Assembly: GCA_018711005.1 (NCBI GenBank)
Contig: DVIT01000022.1
Coordinates: forward strand, 62,001-126,000
From: Candidatus Scybalocola faecigallinarum
GTDB lineage: Bacteria; Bacillota; Clostridia; Lachnospirales; Lachnospiraceae
Length of the DNA: 64,000 nucleotides
Direction of reading: 5' to 3'
Each line of letters opens with the position of its first letter. The first letter of the stretch is position 1. The translations under genes and the position numbers were made by a program. Below, one piece after another: positions 16,656 through 26,113 of the stretch. Under the pieces are notes generated by a model, which had not been told where the DNA came from, made no database searches, and saw only the letters and a program-made list of their open reading frames with translations.

Positions 16656-17228
16656 TCACACGTAGATCCCATGTAAAAACTGATGGACGACGGAAAAAGC
16701 CTGCTCATCGCTGATATGCTCTTTTTTTCTGCGGCTGAACCAATATAAAAGATAGTGGTTCAAAAAACCGATAAATGTGATCGCATACTGCTCCTGACGA
16801 CCGTTCATATTACCAACCACATCCGATGCCTGGTCAAACAGCTGTGTAAAAAGCCTGTGCTGATGCCGGCGTATGCCGTCGCTGGCTTTATAGGTCTCGC
16901 TTTCTTCACCTGAATACATCATACTCATGACAAACTTGTAAAATTCTTTATTTTCTTCCACTAAATGGAAATAAATCTTTGCCGTTCGGTATAATGTCAT
17001 GGGAAGATCACCGTCATAGACGGCAACATCTTCCAAAGCCTTGGCAAAAATGGAATAGTACCGGTCGATCAGGCTGGTCAAAAGCCCGTATTTACTGCCA
17101 AAATAGTGATAAAGCGTGGGCTTGGTGATCCGGGCGGCATCGGCGATCTCCTGTACGCCTACGGCATCATAGCCCTTGGCATAAAATAGATGTAATGCAC
17201 ATTTTAATATATTTTCCCGATTATCCAT
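16656..17228 (-). CDS. TetR-family transcriptional regulator
   Basis: A 190-residue regulator. The N-terminal helix-turn-helix is clear: ILKCALHLFYAKGYDAVGVQ and IADAARITKPTLYHYFGSK, with the typical TLYHYF recognition-helix end. The remaining 130 residues form the ligand domain, for which no ligand can be assigned. The ATG at 17228 follows AAGGAGGTAGGT. The promoter directly upstream holds a palindrome between its -35 and -10 boxes, the standard setting for autorepression. The GH13 and glgB genes lie 81 bp downstream in the same direction, so they may share control, but that is inference. Confidence 0.9.
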   Translation of the reverse strand: MDNRENILKCALHLFYAKGYDAVGVQEIADAARITKPTLYHYFGSKYGLLTSLIDRYYSIFAKALEDVAVYDGDLPMTLYRTAKIYFHLVEENKEFYKFVMSMMYSGEESETYKASDGIRRHQHRLFTQLFDQASDVVGNMNGRQEQYAITFIGFLNHYLLYWFSRRKKEHISDEQAFSVVHQFLHGIYV

Positions 17229-17246
17229 ACCTACCTCCTTAATAAT

Positions 17247-17275
17247 AATATACCAAACGGTATACTCTGTGTCAA
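17247..17275 (-). promoter_or_regulatory. tetR promoter with internal operator palindrome
   Basis: On the minus strand TTGACA (17270-17275) and TATATT (17247-17252) have a 17-base spacer. The palindrome TATACC-AAAC-GGTATA at 17249-17264 overlaps the -10 box and most of the spacer, ideal for blocking RNA polymerase. Confidence 0.8.
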
Positions 17276-17318
17276 GAAAATTCGAGGTTGCCAAGGGCAT
17301 ATCCGGTAAAAAATAAGA

Positions 17319-17356
17319 GCAGCCTCCTAAAGCTTGCTTTGGCTTTAGGAGGCTGC
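17319..17356 (-). terminator. Rho-independent terminator of the TPR/AAA-like gene
   Basis: A perfect 15 bp stem, GCAGCCTCCTAAAGC paired with GCTTTAGGAGGCTGC, with an 8-base loop, followed on the minus strand by CTCTTATTTTTT. It lies 32 bp past the stop codon at 17388. Confidence 0.9.
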
Positions 17357-17387
17357 CCAAATCCGGGTCAGCTTTATATACTTTTTC

Positions 17388-19829
17388 TTAAATGACTCCC
17401 TTAAAGTCCTCCGGAAGAAGCTTTAACATATCCGCTTCTTCATACTTATTATCCAGCACAGTCATAAACAGGTTTTTCATGTTCCGCTTATCCAGATTGG
17501 CAATGCCGTCATCCACAACGGTCATAACATCCTCGTAGCTGATCACATCTTCATCTGTATTATGCTTTTTAAAGAAATCTCTGAGTACAATAGCTGCTTC
17601 CGGTGAAAGCTCATAGCCTCTCTTTTCAATATAGCCCTTGGCCAGCGTCACCAGCTCCATCTCATTGTACTTGGAAACATTGATCACATTCAGGAACTTG
17701 CCCCGAAGCTCTTTATGGCGCTTCCAAAAGGCTTTAAGCTTTTCCTGAAGGCTTTCTAAAACAATGGCTACATCCTGATTTTCTTTATATACCTGCTTCT
17801 CGATCACTGCCACAGAAGCATCGGACAGCTCGTCCGCCTGCTCAATGATCAGGCAGCCACCGGAAATCTTTTCAAAGATCATGGAAAAATCCTGACGGTT
17901 TAACTCGGAAGCTTTGGCACGGACGATCTTATTTTTATCGCAAATGCCATACGTATTCAGGGCCTTGGCAATACCAATGGCGATCTGGGACTTCATGGCC
18001 TTGTCATTACTCAGAACCACAAAGTTAATATCATACGGCGCCAGCACATCATAATCGCTTCCGGCAGCCTCAAACTGGGACAATGTCATGGCCAGCTGCT
18101 GGTGGACATTTTTCACATCCGGCACTGTGGCAAAAATATTTTTAACCGTCTGTGGGATCGCCACATCTTCGTCCATGATCTCATCCTCATCGTCGCTGTC
18201 CCCGCTTCCGGAAAACAGCTCTGCCAAAAACTGCTCGTCCTCATCGGAAATCTGGACATGAACCTGCTCATCATCCATATATTCATCTTCTGCATCCAGA
18301 TCGTCTTCCAGCATATCCCCCGCAGGAAGGCCGCCAAATACAGCCTGCTCCAGGATCACCTCATCCTGATCCTCTGTCATGCCTTCCAGAGCTTCCTCCA
18401 TTTCCAGACCGTCATCATCGCCGTCAAAACCGGCCTCCGGTTCAGCTTCCACGGTTTCCTCAAATTCAGCTTCAGGCTCCGCTTCCACAGCGTCCTCAAA
18501 TTCAGCTTCAGGCTCCGCTTCCACGGCGTCCTCAAATTCAGCTTCAGGCTTTGCATCTGCAGCATCAAACATGGCCATATCCCGGGAAAGGTCCTGGCCG
18601 TCCATATCGATGACTTCATCGTCATCGTCCAGATCTTCTTCGGTCATATCTGTATCCGGAAGGTCCGCAAGTAACGCTTCCAGTTCATCAGCAGGATCTT
18701 CATCCGCCGTTTTATTGTCTTTCTTTAAAAAGTCCGGCATCTTTGGACGCTCTTGGGATTTCAGCTTGCTCATAGCCGGGGTGCTGAAAATATCATCCAT
18801 AAGCTTTTTGGAATGCTCCAGATCGTCCTGAACGCTTCCCGGCGTCTCAACAATCACTTCATCCTCGTCGTCCTCATCATCCAGGTCAGCCTCTTTAAGA
18901 TTGCTTTGAGCCGCCTGAGACGCTGCAGCTTCTCCGCCGCTCATAGCTCCAAACAGGATGCCTGTATTAGTCATGGCGCCGTCCTGATCCTTACGGCCAC
19001 TTTCCATAGCTCTGCGGATCATATCTGTATCGATCCCTGTATCTAAACCGGCAGACTCCAGTGCATTGTCCGGGTTGATCACATGAAGATCCTCTGCCTC
19101 GGAAAACTCTGTAACCGCAGGCTTGGGATCCCTGCCGTCATAGCGGGCGCGGCGGGCCATGGCAGCTTCCTTAAATTCCTCTCCTGCCCTGGCTTCTTCC
19201 TCTGAGCGCCGTTCATTTTCCAGCTCCATTTCCACTGTAGTCATTTTGGGCAGGGGCTCTCCGGTAAGCTTGCACTTTAAGGCAATGGCCTTGTCCACAT
19301 ATTCCCCGTGGCCGAACCACAAAACGATCTCATCGCACTCATGGATACACTTCTTTTCTTCTCCGGCTGCTTCATACAGCGTTGCCAGCTCATAGGCCCA
19401 TTCTTCCATGTATTCGTAGTCTTTTAAACGTTCCAGTGTGTCAATAAGGACGGACAGGCGCTCGCCCTTTCCCTTATCAATGCGGTATCTTAAAATATAA
19501 CGGTGAAGATCTCTGGAAGCTACAGAAATAAATTCCTTATAATAATACTCCGCCTCAGAATATTCACCCATCTCAATATAAAGACTGGTGATCAGATCCA
19601 GTATTTTTCTATTTTTTGGAGAACGGTTATAAGCCCGCAAGAAAACTTCCTCAGCGACCTCATACTGTTTCTCATGCATATATACCTCTCCGATCAGACA
19701 AAGGACCGGAGGATTTTTTATGCGGCCCGCATCCACGCCCTTGACCACGGCCAGGGCTCCGGCATAATTATCATTAAGGATAAATGCCTTTACGCGTTTT
19801 ACTAAATCCGCTTCAGATACTTTTTCCAC
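17388..19829 (-). CDS. TPR protein with acidic repeats and a C-terminal AAA-like domain
   Basis: An 813-residue protein. Residues about 15-200 hold TPR-like helical pairs (AEEVFLRAYNRSPKNRKILD, YSEAEYYYKEFISV). The middle (about 280-590) is very acidic and includes a tandem 12-residue unit, PEAEFEDAVEAE, in three to four copies encoded near 18430-18550. The C-terminal 220 residues look like a CbxX/SpoVK-type AAA fold: GGCLIIEQADELSD resembles Walker B and its sensor region follows, but the P-loop position reads LSNDKAMKSQIAIGIAKAL, without the Gly-rich turn. Function unknown; an adaptor role is possible. A GTG start at 19829 is chosen because AAAGGAGAG precedes it. Confidence 0.7.
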   Translation of the reverse strand: MEKVSEADLVKRVKAFILNDNYAGALAVVKGVDAGRIKNPPVLCLIGEVYMHEKQYEVAEEVFLRAYNRSPKNRKILDLITSLYIEMGEYSEAEYYYKEFISVASRDLHRYILRYRIDKGKGERLSVLIDTLERLKDYEYMEEWAYELATLYEAAGEEKKCIHECDEIVLWFGHGEYVDKAIALKCKLTGEPLPKMTTVEMELENERRSEEEARAGEEFKEAAMARRARYDGRDPKPAVTEFSEAEDLHVINPDNALESAGLDTGIDTDMIRRAMESGRKDQDGAMTNTGILFGAMSGGEAAASQAAQSNLKEADLDDEDDEDEVIVETPGSVQDDLEHSKKLMDDIFSTPAMSKLKSQERPKMPDFLKKDNKTADEDPADELEALLADLPDTDMTEEDLDDDDEVIDMDGQDLSRDMAMFDAADAKPEAEFEDAVEAEPEAEFEDAVEAEPEAEFEETVEAEPEAGFDGDDDGLEMEEALEGMTEDQDEVILEQAVFGGLPAGDMLEDDLDAEDEYMDDEQVHVQISDEDEQFLAELFSGSGDSDDEDEIMDEDVAIPQTVKNIFATVPDVKNVHQQLAMTLSQFEAAGSDYDVLAPYDINFVVLSNDKAMKSQIAIGIAKALNTYGICDKNKIVRAKASELNRQDFSMIFEKISGGCLIIEQADELSDASVAVIEKQVYKENQDVAIVLESLQEKLKAFWKRHKELRGKFLNVINVSKYNEMELVTLAKGYIEKRGYELSPEAAIVLRDFFKKHNTDEDVISYEDVMTVVDDGIANLDKRNMKNLFMTVLDNKYEEADMLKLLPEDFKGVI
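18430..18555 (-). repeat. 36 bp tandem repeat inside the TPR/AAA-like gene
   Basis: Three near-identical copies plus a degenerate fourth of a 36-base unit encoding an acidic 12-residue block rich in Glu, Ala and Pro. Such repeats expand and contract easily, so copy number may differ between strains. Confidence 0.75.
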
Positions 19830-19867
19830 GCTTTTTCTCTCCTTTTCGTGAACGATTATCGTGAATC

Positions 19868-19926
19868 CGCAGCAAAAAATCCCTGCTGCGCCAGAGGCCG
19901 CAGCCGTCCGTAAAAAACCGGACGGC
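19868..19926 (-). terminator. Paired hairpins after murE
   Basis: Two consecutive hairpins, GCCGTCCG/CGGACGGC (19903-19926) and CGCAGC/GCTGCG (19868-19890), each with a homopolymeric A or T stretch in the loop, lie between the murE stop and the next gene. No long T-run follows, so termination is likely but not certain. Confidence 0.5.
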
Positions 19927-19967
19927 CGGCACATCCTCCATATGAGTTTAACATACTTAAAAAACCT

Positions 19968-21518
19968 TTACAACCGCTTAAACGGGATTTTTAGTTCTCC
20001 GGCGATGATCTCCCGCTCATTAAAGGGATACTTTTTCCCGCAGATTTCCTGATATTCCTCATGGCCTTTCCCTGCAATGAGCAGCAGATCCCCCTTTTCC
20101 AGCATCCCGATCCCCCGTCGGATCGCCTCCCGCCGGTCCCGGATCACTGTATAAAATCCCGGTTTCTTTTCTCCGGGGAACTGTTTTTCCAGATCTGAAA
20201 GCTCCTGAGTAATATCCCGAATAATTTCCAAAGGCGCTTCATATCTTGGATTATCCGTTGTAATGATCAGCCGGTCCGCACCGAAAAATGCCGCTGCTGC
20301 CATATCTTTCCTCCGAAGCTTTGAACGGTTGCCGCCGCAGCCAAACAGGCAGATCAGCCTTTTCGGAGCATATTGGCCAAGGATCTTCAGCACCGACGCC
20401 AGGGAACGCCCGTTATGAGCATAGTCCAGCACAATATACGCGCCCCGGACGCTTCCCGCCACTTCACATCTTCCCCGGATAGAAGCCGTATAAAGCCCCT
20501 GGCAGATCTGTCCGGCAGATACACCCATATGCCTTGCTACAGCCATGGCCGGAAGGGCATTAGCCACATTGAACGTTCCCGGAAGCCTTAAACAGCAGTC
20601 CAGGCCGTCCGGCCCAAAAAACCGGGAGCAGGCCCTAAAGCGGATCCCCGGACCTTCGTCCCATACAGGAACAAGATCCCCGGCCAGATAATCCGCAGCC
20701 GGGCACGGAGCCCCTTCCAGCCCGAACGTTTCCAGACGGCATATGCAGCCCTCCACAGCCTTCTTTACCCCGTCATCCCCGCCATTGACAATGCCGGTTT
20801 GGCATTGGGAAAACAGGCGGCCTTTCCAGTAAATGTATTCTTCATAAGACCCGTGCTCACCCGGGCCGATATGATCCGGTGAAATATTAGTCAGTATCCC
20901 ATAGTCAAAACAGACCCCCTGGACCCTGCGGCACATAAGCGCCTGGGAGGATACCTCCATCACAGCGGCCCGGCATCCGTCCTCCACCATCATGCGCAGG
21001 TATTTCTGCACAAGGTAAGATTCCGGCGTCGTATTCTCCGAAGGGAAGGTATGCTTTCCGGTAAAAATGCCTGTGGTTCCCATAAGTCCGGCAGGGATCC
21101 CGGCTATTTCCAGGATATTGTGCAAAAGACCTGCCGTGGTGGTCTTTCCCTGGGTCCCCGTAATGCCGATCATTGTCAGATGCTTTTCCGGATAACCAAA
21201 AAAGGCTCTGGACATTTCTCCCAAAGCCTCTCTTGTATCATCTGCCGCAGCTACAGTAATTCCTTTTTCCTCAGCCATACAGCAGATGGCCTCCCGCTGT
21301 TTTCGGGGAATATCCGTTTGTATGATGATCCCCCGCACACCCCGTGCCATAACCGATTCGGCATAATCATGGCCGTCTGCCCTGCTGCCCTTAAGGCATA
21401 CAAAAACACAGCCGGAGACATCTTTCCTTGAATCATATATAATATCGTCTGCCTGGATCTGAACAGAACCGCAAAGCAGACGAAAAACAACATTTTTCAG
21501 CAGCCATGCTAAAAGCAT
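19968..21518 (-). CDS. murE: UDP-MurNAc-tripeptide synthetase, meso-DAP type
   Basis: A 516-residue Mur ligase that adds the third residue to UDP-MurNAc-L-Ala-D-Glu. Visible are the ATP-binding loop GITGTQGKTTTAGLL, the central-domain NISPDHIGPGEHGSYEEY, the YAHNGRS block and the C-terminal TTDNPRYEAP. The DNPR signature marks enzymes that use meso-diaminopimelate rather than lysine. The frame is open to a TTG at 21533; the ATG at 21518 is chosen, although its ribosome site is weak. It lies 83 bp downstream of the Muk-like operon in the same direction and might receive read-through from it. Confidence 0.93.
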   Translation of the reverse strand: MLLAWLLKNVVFRLLCGSVQIQADDIIYDSRKDVSGCVFVCLKGSRADGHDYAESVMARGVRGIIIQTDIPRKQREAICCMAEEKGITVAAADDTREALGEMSRAFFGYPEKHLTMIGITGTQGKTTTAGLLHNILEIAGIPAGLMGTTGIFTGKHTFPSENTTPESYLVQKYLRMMVEDGCRAAVMEVSSQALMCRRVQGVCFDYGILTNISPDHIGPGEHGSYEEYIYWKGRLFSQCQTGIVNGGDDGVKKAVEGCICRLETFGLEGAPCPAADYLAGDLVPVWDEGPGIRFRACSRFFGPDGLDCCLRLPGTFNVANALPAMAVARHMGVSAGQICQGLYTASIRGRCEVAGSVRGAYIVLDYAHNGRSLASVLKILGQYAPKRLICLFGCGGNRSKLRRKDMAAAAFFGADRLIITTDNPRYEAPLEIIRDITQELSDLEKQFPGEKKPGFYTVIRDRREAIRRGIGMLEKGDLLLIAGKGHEEYQEICGKKYPFNEREIIAGELKIPFKRL

Positions 21519-21601
21519 TGCACCACATCCCAAGGATCTTGCTTTTTTAACATCATATGCGCCGGTCCGTCTGCGGGTTCCCCATCCGCCCGTCCTGCCG
21601 G

Positions 21602-24600
21602 TCAGATAAAGTCAAAAACTTCCTGCTCAAAGTCGATCTTAACGTATTCCACATCATCGATCTTTATGTTGGAATAGTAGTCCACCACAACGGTCTGTAC
21701 CTTTCCGTCGATCATTTTCTGGCCCAGAACGTAGTTGACGTCAAACATGCCGGAGATTGCCGGCGTCGCCCCGCGGGCCGGTACAATAAGCTGTACGTTG
21801 TTGGTCTTTAGCAGTTCAAAAATCGGTTCCCAAATATAAATATCCTTGGCCGCTCCAAAAGGATTGTCAATAAACAGCACCTTTTTGGAGGAAGCGGCGT
21901 CTGTATCAAAGGAATTAACCGCAGAAATATAGTTAATAACAGCAATAAGGAACTGGATATAAATGCCCTGGGACTGCCCGGTGCTTCCTACCGCTTCCTC
22001 ATAGCGCAAATAGCGGCTCTGCTCATGGATGCGCTCCCGCTTGTACAGATTTAACCGGATCCCGTTCATGTCTGTTACGATAACCGAAAACAGGTTTTTC
22101 CAGGACAGCTTCTGGCGGATATAGCGAAGCTTTTCATCAAATGCTTCATATGTATCTGAGCCGGCAACGATCCCGTCAATATAATCCGACATGCGCTGGC
22201 GGTACTGTTCTTCCCGGACATAGGGGATCTTCAGCTGCACCATTGGCACCTGCTTCCCGTCCAGGGTGATCTTGGACAGGCCCGGCAGACGTTCCAGCTG
22301 GGTGCGAATATCCAGACAGCGCTGGAGGCACTGATCTTCAAAGCTTTCCTTGATCTTAAGCATATCGGCCATTCCGCGGCTGATGCGGTCCTTTTCCAGC
22401 AGGATGATCTGTATGGTCTCCCGGATACGTCCTGAAAGCTCTGCCGATGCCTGACGGTCTTTGGGCAGTTCCATATGATAACGTATTTCATCTGCCAGTT
22501 CAAAGGCTTTAAGCTCCTGCATAACATCTGCAAGCTGATCCCTGCTGCGTTCAAAAGCGTCCTGCTTTCCGGCCGCGTCATTTTTCAGCCGCTCATACCG
22601 GTCGCACAGCTCGTCAAACCGGCGGCGCAGGCCGCTGCCATCGGCATAAAAGTCCCGGGTCAGGTTATAGGTCACTCTGGCTGTGCGCATAAGCCGTTCC
22701 AGATCCTTTCGGGTGTCCTCCGCACTGCGCAGCTCTTTTATAAGGCGCTCGGTTTCACGGGTCTGCTGTGCCAGCTGATCTTTTAAGGAGGTCAGCAGCT
22801 GCTCCTGGTCTTCCATAAAACGGCTGTAATCATTGCCGGAAATCTCCACTTCCTTAAATTCCCCGTATTTTTCCTTAACAACATCAATGGCATTTTCCAC
22901 AGTGCCTTCCAGACGGTTTTTGTGATCCCGCACCTGGGCGGCTGTCCGGATAAGCTCCTGGATCTCTCCGGATAATTTTTCCAAAGTGTTTCTTAAATCT
23001 TCCAGTTCTTCCCTGCTTACGGCCTGTGCCTGGTCCTTTTCATACATTCCGGCCAGTTCTTCTTCCGACATGCCCCGCTCATGGATCAGCTCCTGCATCC
23101 GGGCCATGCCCTGTTCATAGGTTTCAAGAAGCTTACGCTTATCCTCCAGATCTGTATGCTCTTTTTCATACACTTCCTTCAGGCCTAAAAACTCGGCGGC
23201 AATGGCATCACTGCTCTCCCTCGGAGAAGGGGTGTTTTCCGCCCCGGCTTCATCTGCCACGGCAGCGGCCTGCCCTTGTGCGTCAGCGGATGCATCGTCC
23301 GCTGCCGGCGCTTCCGCGCTATCTTCCCCGGTTTCTTCCGGCGTCCGGTCGTAAGGCTCGTATAATTGCCTCCAGTCCTTTTCCTGGGCTTCCAGAAGCT
23401 CTTTAATATGGTCAATGCGTTTGCGGCAGGCCTGTGCCTTGTCTGCGGCGGCGCTCATGGTGTTTTTCAGCTGGGATAATTCTTCCAGGGTCTTTTGGGT
23501 AAGTCCTTCATTTTTAATACGCCTTGCTCCGGCTTCAGAAAGACTGCTTTCAAGGGCCACCAGTTCTTTTAAGACTTCTTCCTCATGCTTTAACGTATCC
23601 CAATCCTTTTGAAGGGACGCGATCTCCTGCTGAAGGGATTCCTGCAATGCGCTGCTTTCCCCTAAAGCTGCCTGGATCTCATCAGCTTCCTTTTGAAGGG
23701 CCGCCTGCTTTTCCCGGTTTTGGGCAGCTTCGCCCAGGCGGGCCATGTATTTATCATGATAATCCACAATAAACTCGCCTACATACTGGGCATCCGCCAT
23801 ATAAGTCTTTCCTGTATCTTCCAGACGGTCCGCTTCCTTTTGCGCCTGGGACAGCTGGGTATCCAGCTGCCGGATGCGGTCGCGGACAGCTCCGTCATCA
23901 TAAAACAATGCCTTGTTTTTTGTAAGGAACAGCACATGGCCCTGGGTATCCTTCAGATTTTCTCCAAGAACTGTATCCAGTCCGATAATGGGATATACAT
24001 TTTCGCCGTAATCGCCTTCGGCCAGGATATGATCCTCCCGGATCCTGGAAAATCCGTCCTGGACGATAATGGCGCAGGGCAGATAGGGGATCTCCTCCAG
24101 CAGGCGTCTGCGCTCCTTACCTTCCAGGCCGCTTAAATAATCGCTTCCTAAAATGCAGGTAACGCCGTGGCATCTGCGGATATGGTCCATGATCTTAAGC
24201 AGGGCCTCATCGGCCACCATGGGCTGATGATCTCCAAGCTGCCTGCGGACCGTTTTTTGATGCTGGATCTCCTCCCGCTTCCGAAACAGGTCGATGACCA
24301 CCTTTTCCCAGCGCTCATAGATCACTGACCTGAGCTGGTGATAATCGGATGTATGGTAAAATTCCATAAGCTTATCTGCTCTGGCCTTTTTCTGCTTCCA
24401 GGCATTTTCAAAATCAGCAAATTCCTGTGCCTGTGTTTCCAGATTTTTCGCTTCCACACGGATGCCTTCCCGGCGCAGCAAAAGCTCATGGATATGGTTT
24501 TTTAGCGTCTCGATCTGAGCCTTTTTCCCGTCCATCTCCTCCTGGGCTTTACGCAGCTTTATCTGGTGGCTGCGCAGCTCTTTAGCGCTGCCTTCGGCCA

Positions 24601-26113
24601 TAAGAGCATTGATCTCACGGCGCAGGCGGGAAATCTGAGCCTGCAGGCGCTTTTCATCCCCTTCAGCTCTCTGGGCTTCGCTTTGGGCAACTGCCAGGGT
24701 CTTTTCCAGCGCTTTACACTGCTCCTCATGAAGCATCCGCTCTGTTTCATCTGCTCGGGCCTGCTTTTTCAAAGCTTTCAGCTCCTGATTCCAGTCGTTG
24801 GCATTTTGGGCAAAACAGATCTTCTGCCGGGCCGCGCAGTCCGAAAGCTTTTCCAGGATACCGCTGTCATCGCTTCCCGCGTGCTCCAGCACCTGCCGCA
24901 CGGTTTCTGCTTTATTTTTATAATCCATGTAGTCCAGGTAATGGTTAATGCTCTGCTTTAAGTTCAGCTCCAGCTGCTTTTCATTTCTCCGGGCACGCAT
25001 CTGTTCCAGCTGCTGCTCATATTTTCCCGTATCTGCCGTGCAGGTTTTAAGACGCTCCTGCGTCTGCTGGATCTTTACCGTATCCAGCTTCCGTGCCGCA
25101 TCCTGTGACCTGCGGGCAAGAAGGGCTTTTTCCTTTTCTGCCAGGTTCAGCTCCTTCTCCTTTTGCCGGATCACATTGCTGGATGTATTATAGGTCTTTA
25201 CCAGATCGACGAAAAAGCTCTGTTCCTGGTCATACAGATTGTCCAGTGTTTCAATACGTCCGGCAAAGCTTTCCAGCGCCTGAGTCTGGCGTTCATAAAC
25301 AGATATTTCTTCCTTTTTCCTGGAAAGCTCCAAAAGCTTGTCCTTGATCTCCAAAAGGGTCTGGGCCATATCTGTATCCGCCGGATGATCGTCCTTCATG
25401 AAAAACGCCTTTTGTATAATTTCTTCAATGAGCAGATCCTCTACCACTTTGCGCGTAGTCCGGTAATGGGTCTCAAACCATGTGCGTACATGGCCTTCTG
25501 TTTTATTGATCCCCCGGATGATCTCCCAGGCGCTTTCATAAAGGCCATAACGGCTGATAAAACGCTGATACTCGCCTTTACGCTCAAAAATATGCACATC
25601 CAGATGATAGTCGCTGCGTCCAAGATCCTTAAGATATGTCTTTAACCCGGTATAGGTAATGCGCTCCCCGTCTTTTTTCAAAGGAAGGTTAATAATGTCA
25701 TTGTCGTTATACTCCCGGTAAAAGATCACATAGTTATAGTAATCCACAGAAGCCACATCCCGGTTCTTTTCCCGTCCCCCGTCATCCCTGGCCTTCCGGG
25801 CGCAAAAACCTGTAAGCATGTATTTAAAATCATCTTTAATATCTTTTTCATCCAGCTTCCACTCCACCAGAGAATGGATCGTGGTACTGCCATCGCCGGT
25901 GCGGAACAGCTTTTCCACCGGCTGCTTGTCATCCAGCGTACAGTTAGGGATCAGGTTCTGGAACAGCAGGAGCATAAGAACGCTCTTGCCTCCGCCGTTG
26001 GCCAGGTCGTACATGGCGTTGCGCCCGTCAAAACGCATAACAAAATCATCATAAAACTGAGTGCCAAAATTATACTTTACATTATTGACACGGATCCGAT
26101 TAATATGGGGCAT
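21602..26113 (-). CDS. MukB/MksB/JetC-like SMC ATPase
   Basis: A 1503-residue protein with an N-terminal ATPase lobe, two long coiled-coil arms, a central globular hinge and a C-terminal lobe. The Walker A motif is DLANGGGKSVLMLLLFQN near residues 40-57. Coiled coil runs from about 260 to 610 and from about 740 to 1330, split by a hinge-like block containing HGVTCILGSDYLSGLEG. An Ala/Glu/Asp-rich insert lies near residue 950. The C-terminal lobe has a signature-like GSTGQSQGIYIQFLIAV and KKVLFIDNPFGAAKD in the Walker B position, where Asn replaces the usual catalytic Glu. The size is that of MukB. The ATG at 26113, with GGGAGG six bases upstream, overlaps the MukE-like gene by 14 bp. Confidence 0.8.
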   Translation of the reverse strand: MPHINRIRVNNVKYNFGTQFYDDFVMRFDGRNAMYDLANGGGKSVLMLLLFQNLIPNCTLDDKQPVEKLFRTGDGSTTIHSLVEWKLDEKDIKDDFKYMLTGFCARKARDDGGREKNRDVASVDYYNYVIFYREYNDNDIINLPLKKDGERITYTGLKTYLKDLGRSDYHLDVHIFERKGEYQRFISRYGLYESAWEIIRGINKTEGHVRTWFETHYRTTRKVVEDLLIEEIIQKAFFMKDDHPADTDMAQTLLEIKDKLLELSRKKEEISVYERQTQALESFAGRIETLDNLYDQEQSFFVDLVKTYNTSSNVIRQKEKELNLAEKEKALLARRSQDAARKLDTVKIQQTQERLKTCTADTGKYEQQLEQMRARRNEKQLELNLKQSINHYLDYMDYKNKAETVRQVLEHAGSDDSGILEKLSDCAARQKICFAQNANDWNQELKALKKQARADETERMLHEEQCKALEKTLAVAQSEAQRAEGDEKRLQAQISRLRREINALMAEGSAKELRSHQIKLRKAQEEMDGKKAQIETLKNHIHELLLRREGIRVEAKNLETQAQEFADFENAWKQKKARADKLMEFYHTSDYHQLRSVIYERWEKVVIDLFRKREEIQHQKTVRRQLGDHQPMVADEALLKIMDHIRRCHGVTCILGSDYLSGLEGKERRRLLEEIPYLPCAIIVQDGFSRIREDHILAEGDYGENVYPIIGLDTVLGENLKDTQGHVLFLTKNKALFYDDGAVRDRIRQLDTQLSQAQKEADRLEDTGKTYMADAQYVGEFIVDYHDKYMARLGEAAQNREKQAALQKEADEIQAALGESSALQESLQQEIASLQKDWDTLKHEEEVLKELVALESSLSEAGARRIKNEGLTQKTLEELSQLKNTMSAAADKAQACRKRIDHIKELLEAQEKDWRQLYEPYDRTPEETGEDSAEAPAADDASADAQGQAAAVADEAGAENTPSPRESSDAIAAEFLGLKEVYEKEHTDLEDKRKLLETYEQGMARMQELIHERGMSEEELAGMYEKDQAQAVSREELEDLRNTLEKLSGEIQELIRTAAQVRDHKNRLEGTVENAIDVVKEKYGEFKEVEISGNDYSRFMEDQEQLLTSLKDQLAQQTRETERLIKELRSAEDTRKDLERLMRTARVTYNLTRDFYADGSGLRRRFDELCDRYERLKNDAAGKQDAFERSRDQLADVMQELKAFELADEIRYHMELPKDRQASAELSGRIRETIQIILLEKDRISRGMADMLKIKESFEDQCLQRCLDIRTQLERLPGLSKITLDGKQVPMVQLKIPYVREEQYRQRMSDYIDGIVAGSDTYEAFDEKLRYIRQKLSWKNLFSVIVTDMNGIRLNLYKRERIHEQSRYLRYEEAVGSTGQSQGIYIQFLIAVINYISAVNSFDTDAASSKKVLFIDNPFGAAKDIYIWEPIFELLKTNNVQLIVPARGATPAISGMFDVNYVLGQKMIDGKVQTVVVDYYSNIKIDDVEYVKIDFEQEVFDFI

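Noticed and set aside
18430..18555. CRISPR-like array
   Set aside because: Direct repeats are in-frame coding repeats without spacers.
18102..18831. Plus-strand frames opposite the acidic repeats, including a Ser-rich one
   Set aside because: They mirror the tandem repeat of the true minus-strand gene; low complexity and no start signals.
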